Source: Phytohabitans flavus (lineage in GTDB: Bacteria; Actinomycetota; Actinomycetes; Mycobacteriales; Micromonosporaceae). From it: a stretch of 64,000 nucleotides of DNA. The stretch covers positions 8,376,001 to 8,440,000 of the forward strand of contig NZ_AP022870.1 in assembly GCF_011764545.1 (NCBI RefSeq), written 5' to 3'. Made by a program: the position numbers and the translations under genes. This document shows, in pieces, positions 63,370 to 64,000 of the stretch. Position 1 is the first letter of the stretch, and every line of letters starts with the position of its first letter. A model generated the notes under the pieces. That model made no database searches. It was not told the DNA's origin and saw nothing but the letters and a program-made list of their open reading frames with translations.

Positions 63370-63671
63370 GCGCTCCTTACGTGAGTACAAAGGACGGCGC
63401 TGTCCGACAACCTGGATGTTACCGACGCCACGTTGCCACCCGGTCAGACTGGTGAGTCATGTCTCAGAGTGCGACCACGTATGGCGGCCGCCGTAAGTAA
63501 CACTTCCCAGCCTGCCGCGGCCCACACCGCCAGGTCGGAGGAAGGGTGCCAGCCTTCCCAGCACCTTGACTGGGCGAGCCCAACGACCAAGTGCGCGCGT
63601 CTTGCTCCATTTGTCCATGTATGACCCGTACCAGATGTGCTCGGCCCTCTGTGCCGGATCGACCGGCTCTG
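63370..63671. other. intergenic region between ppc and the Fic gene
   Basis: 302 bases. It must hold the ppc promoter, but no clear -35/-10 pair was found. The short frames here lack SDs. It is AT-richer towards the Fic gene. No RNA gene was recognised. Confidence 0.5.
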
Positions 63672-64000
63672 CTACTGCCAGTTGACAAGAACGGCGTATG
63701 CGTCGGGAGCGTAAAAGCGGCGGCTGGCGCTGCTGGTGGGCGTGTCGACCGGGGCCAGGACGCCAAGTTGCACCAGCTGGCCAACGAGGACGTTGGCGCG
63801 GCCGTATGATATTTCGAGGTTACTCTCGACGGCCCGGACCGTAAATGTTGAACGAGAGATCGCAAAGTCCACTAATGCGTGTGCCGTATCCGCTCTTAGG
63901 TTGGAGTGGCGGATTCGCTCCTTCATGGAGTCTTGGACATCGACCAGAGCGTTCATGCGTTCGTGGGTCGTGTTCGCGGAGGATTCCAGGCCGGTGGCAA
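63672..64000 (-). CDS. Fic-family protein, C-terminal part (5' end outside window)
   Basis: The last 109 codons of a gene that begins beyond the window; the frame is open to the edge. The segment runs from ATGLESSANTTHERMNALV through RADTAHALVDFAISR to a winged-helix-like end (NLEISYGRANVLVGQLVQLGVL, FYAPDAYAVLVNW). This matches the C-terminal helix and wHTH region of many Fic/DOC proteins, which AMPylate target proteins and can act as toxins or regulators. The catalytic HPFxxGNG motif would lie outside. The DNA is AT-richer than the surroundings, a possible sign of transfer. Confidence 0.65.
   Translation of the reverse strand, partial: ATGLESSANTTHERMNALVDVQDSMKERIRHSNLRADTAHALVDFAISRSTFTVRAVESNLEISYGRANVLVGQLVQLGVLAPVDTPTSSASRRFYAPDAYAVLVNWQ

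Overview
The window is 64 kb of very GC-rich chromosomal DNA with a high-GC actinobacterial gene style: many GTG starts, 4-base ATGA/GTGA overlaps and AAGGAG-type ribosome binding sites. Gene content and order point to the family Micromonosporaceae (Actinoplanes, Phytohabitans or Micromonospora relatives). I infer this from recognised families, not from a search. It is mostly core chromosome: no rRNA or tRNA gene, no CRISPR array, no prophage and no intact transposase were seen.

Layout. 0-7.5 kb: end of a GMC oxidoreductase, guaA, a small PspC protein, two tandem double-Nudix genes, then convergent pssA and psd for phosphatidylethanolamine synthesis. 7.5-12 kb: an envelope-stress block with a PspC/toast-rack membrane protein divergent from a PspC-fused histidine kinase and its LuxR-type regulator. 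12-19 kb: a deacetylase and a five-gene peptide ABC importer (dppABCDF). 19-34 kb: chorismate mutase with a candidate attenuator, a secreted 5'-nucleotidase, pcrA/uvrD1, two M23 peptidases, sucCD, perM-like, purN and purH. This order largely matches Mycobacterium tuberculosis Rv0948c-Rv0957. 34-40 kb: orphan peptide-binding lipoprotein, folD, mdh, an MBL-fold hydrolase, icd. 40-47 kb: galactose genes (GH36, DeoR regulator, galT), a truncated XRE regulator, a hydrolase, a peptidase-S51/CysS-C-terminal fusion and a DipZ-like thioredoxin-fold protein. 47-54 kb: two-component system, SDR, QueA-like enzyme, ABC exporter, ECF sigma factor with partner. 54-64 kb: ATP-sulfurylase-like/APS kinase fusion, DM13 protein, a four-gene ABC operon, ppc and the end of a Fic-family gene.

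The genes join several pathways: TCA and anaplerosis (sucCD, mdh, icd, ppc), purines and one-carbon units (guaA, purN, purH, folD), phospholipid synthesis (pssA, psd), aromatic amino acids (chorismate mutase), galactose use, peptide uptake and envelope stress sensing.

Most notable points. (1) A possible leader peptide with Tyr-Phe-Ser-Tyr codons, overlapping hairpins and a terminator lie just upstream of chorismate mutase. (2) A 162-bp MITE-like element sits exactly in the overlapping stop codons of two convergent genes. (3) Two families of short dispersed intergenic repeats occur. (4) An APS kinase is fused to an ATP-sulfurylase domain that has lost its active-site motif. (5) Ten one-base deletions, nearly all in runs of four G or C, break eight genes, including essential ones. 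These look like sequencing errors, so the affected genes are annotated as whole genes.
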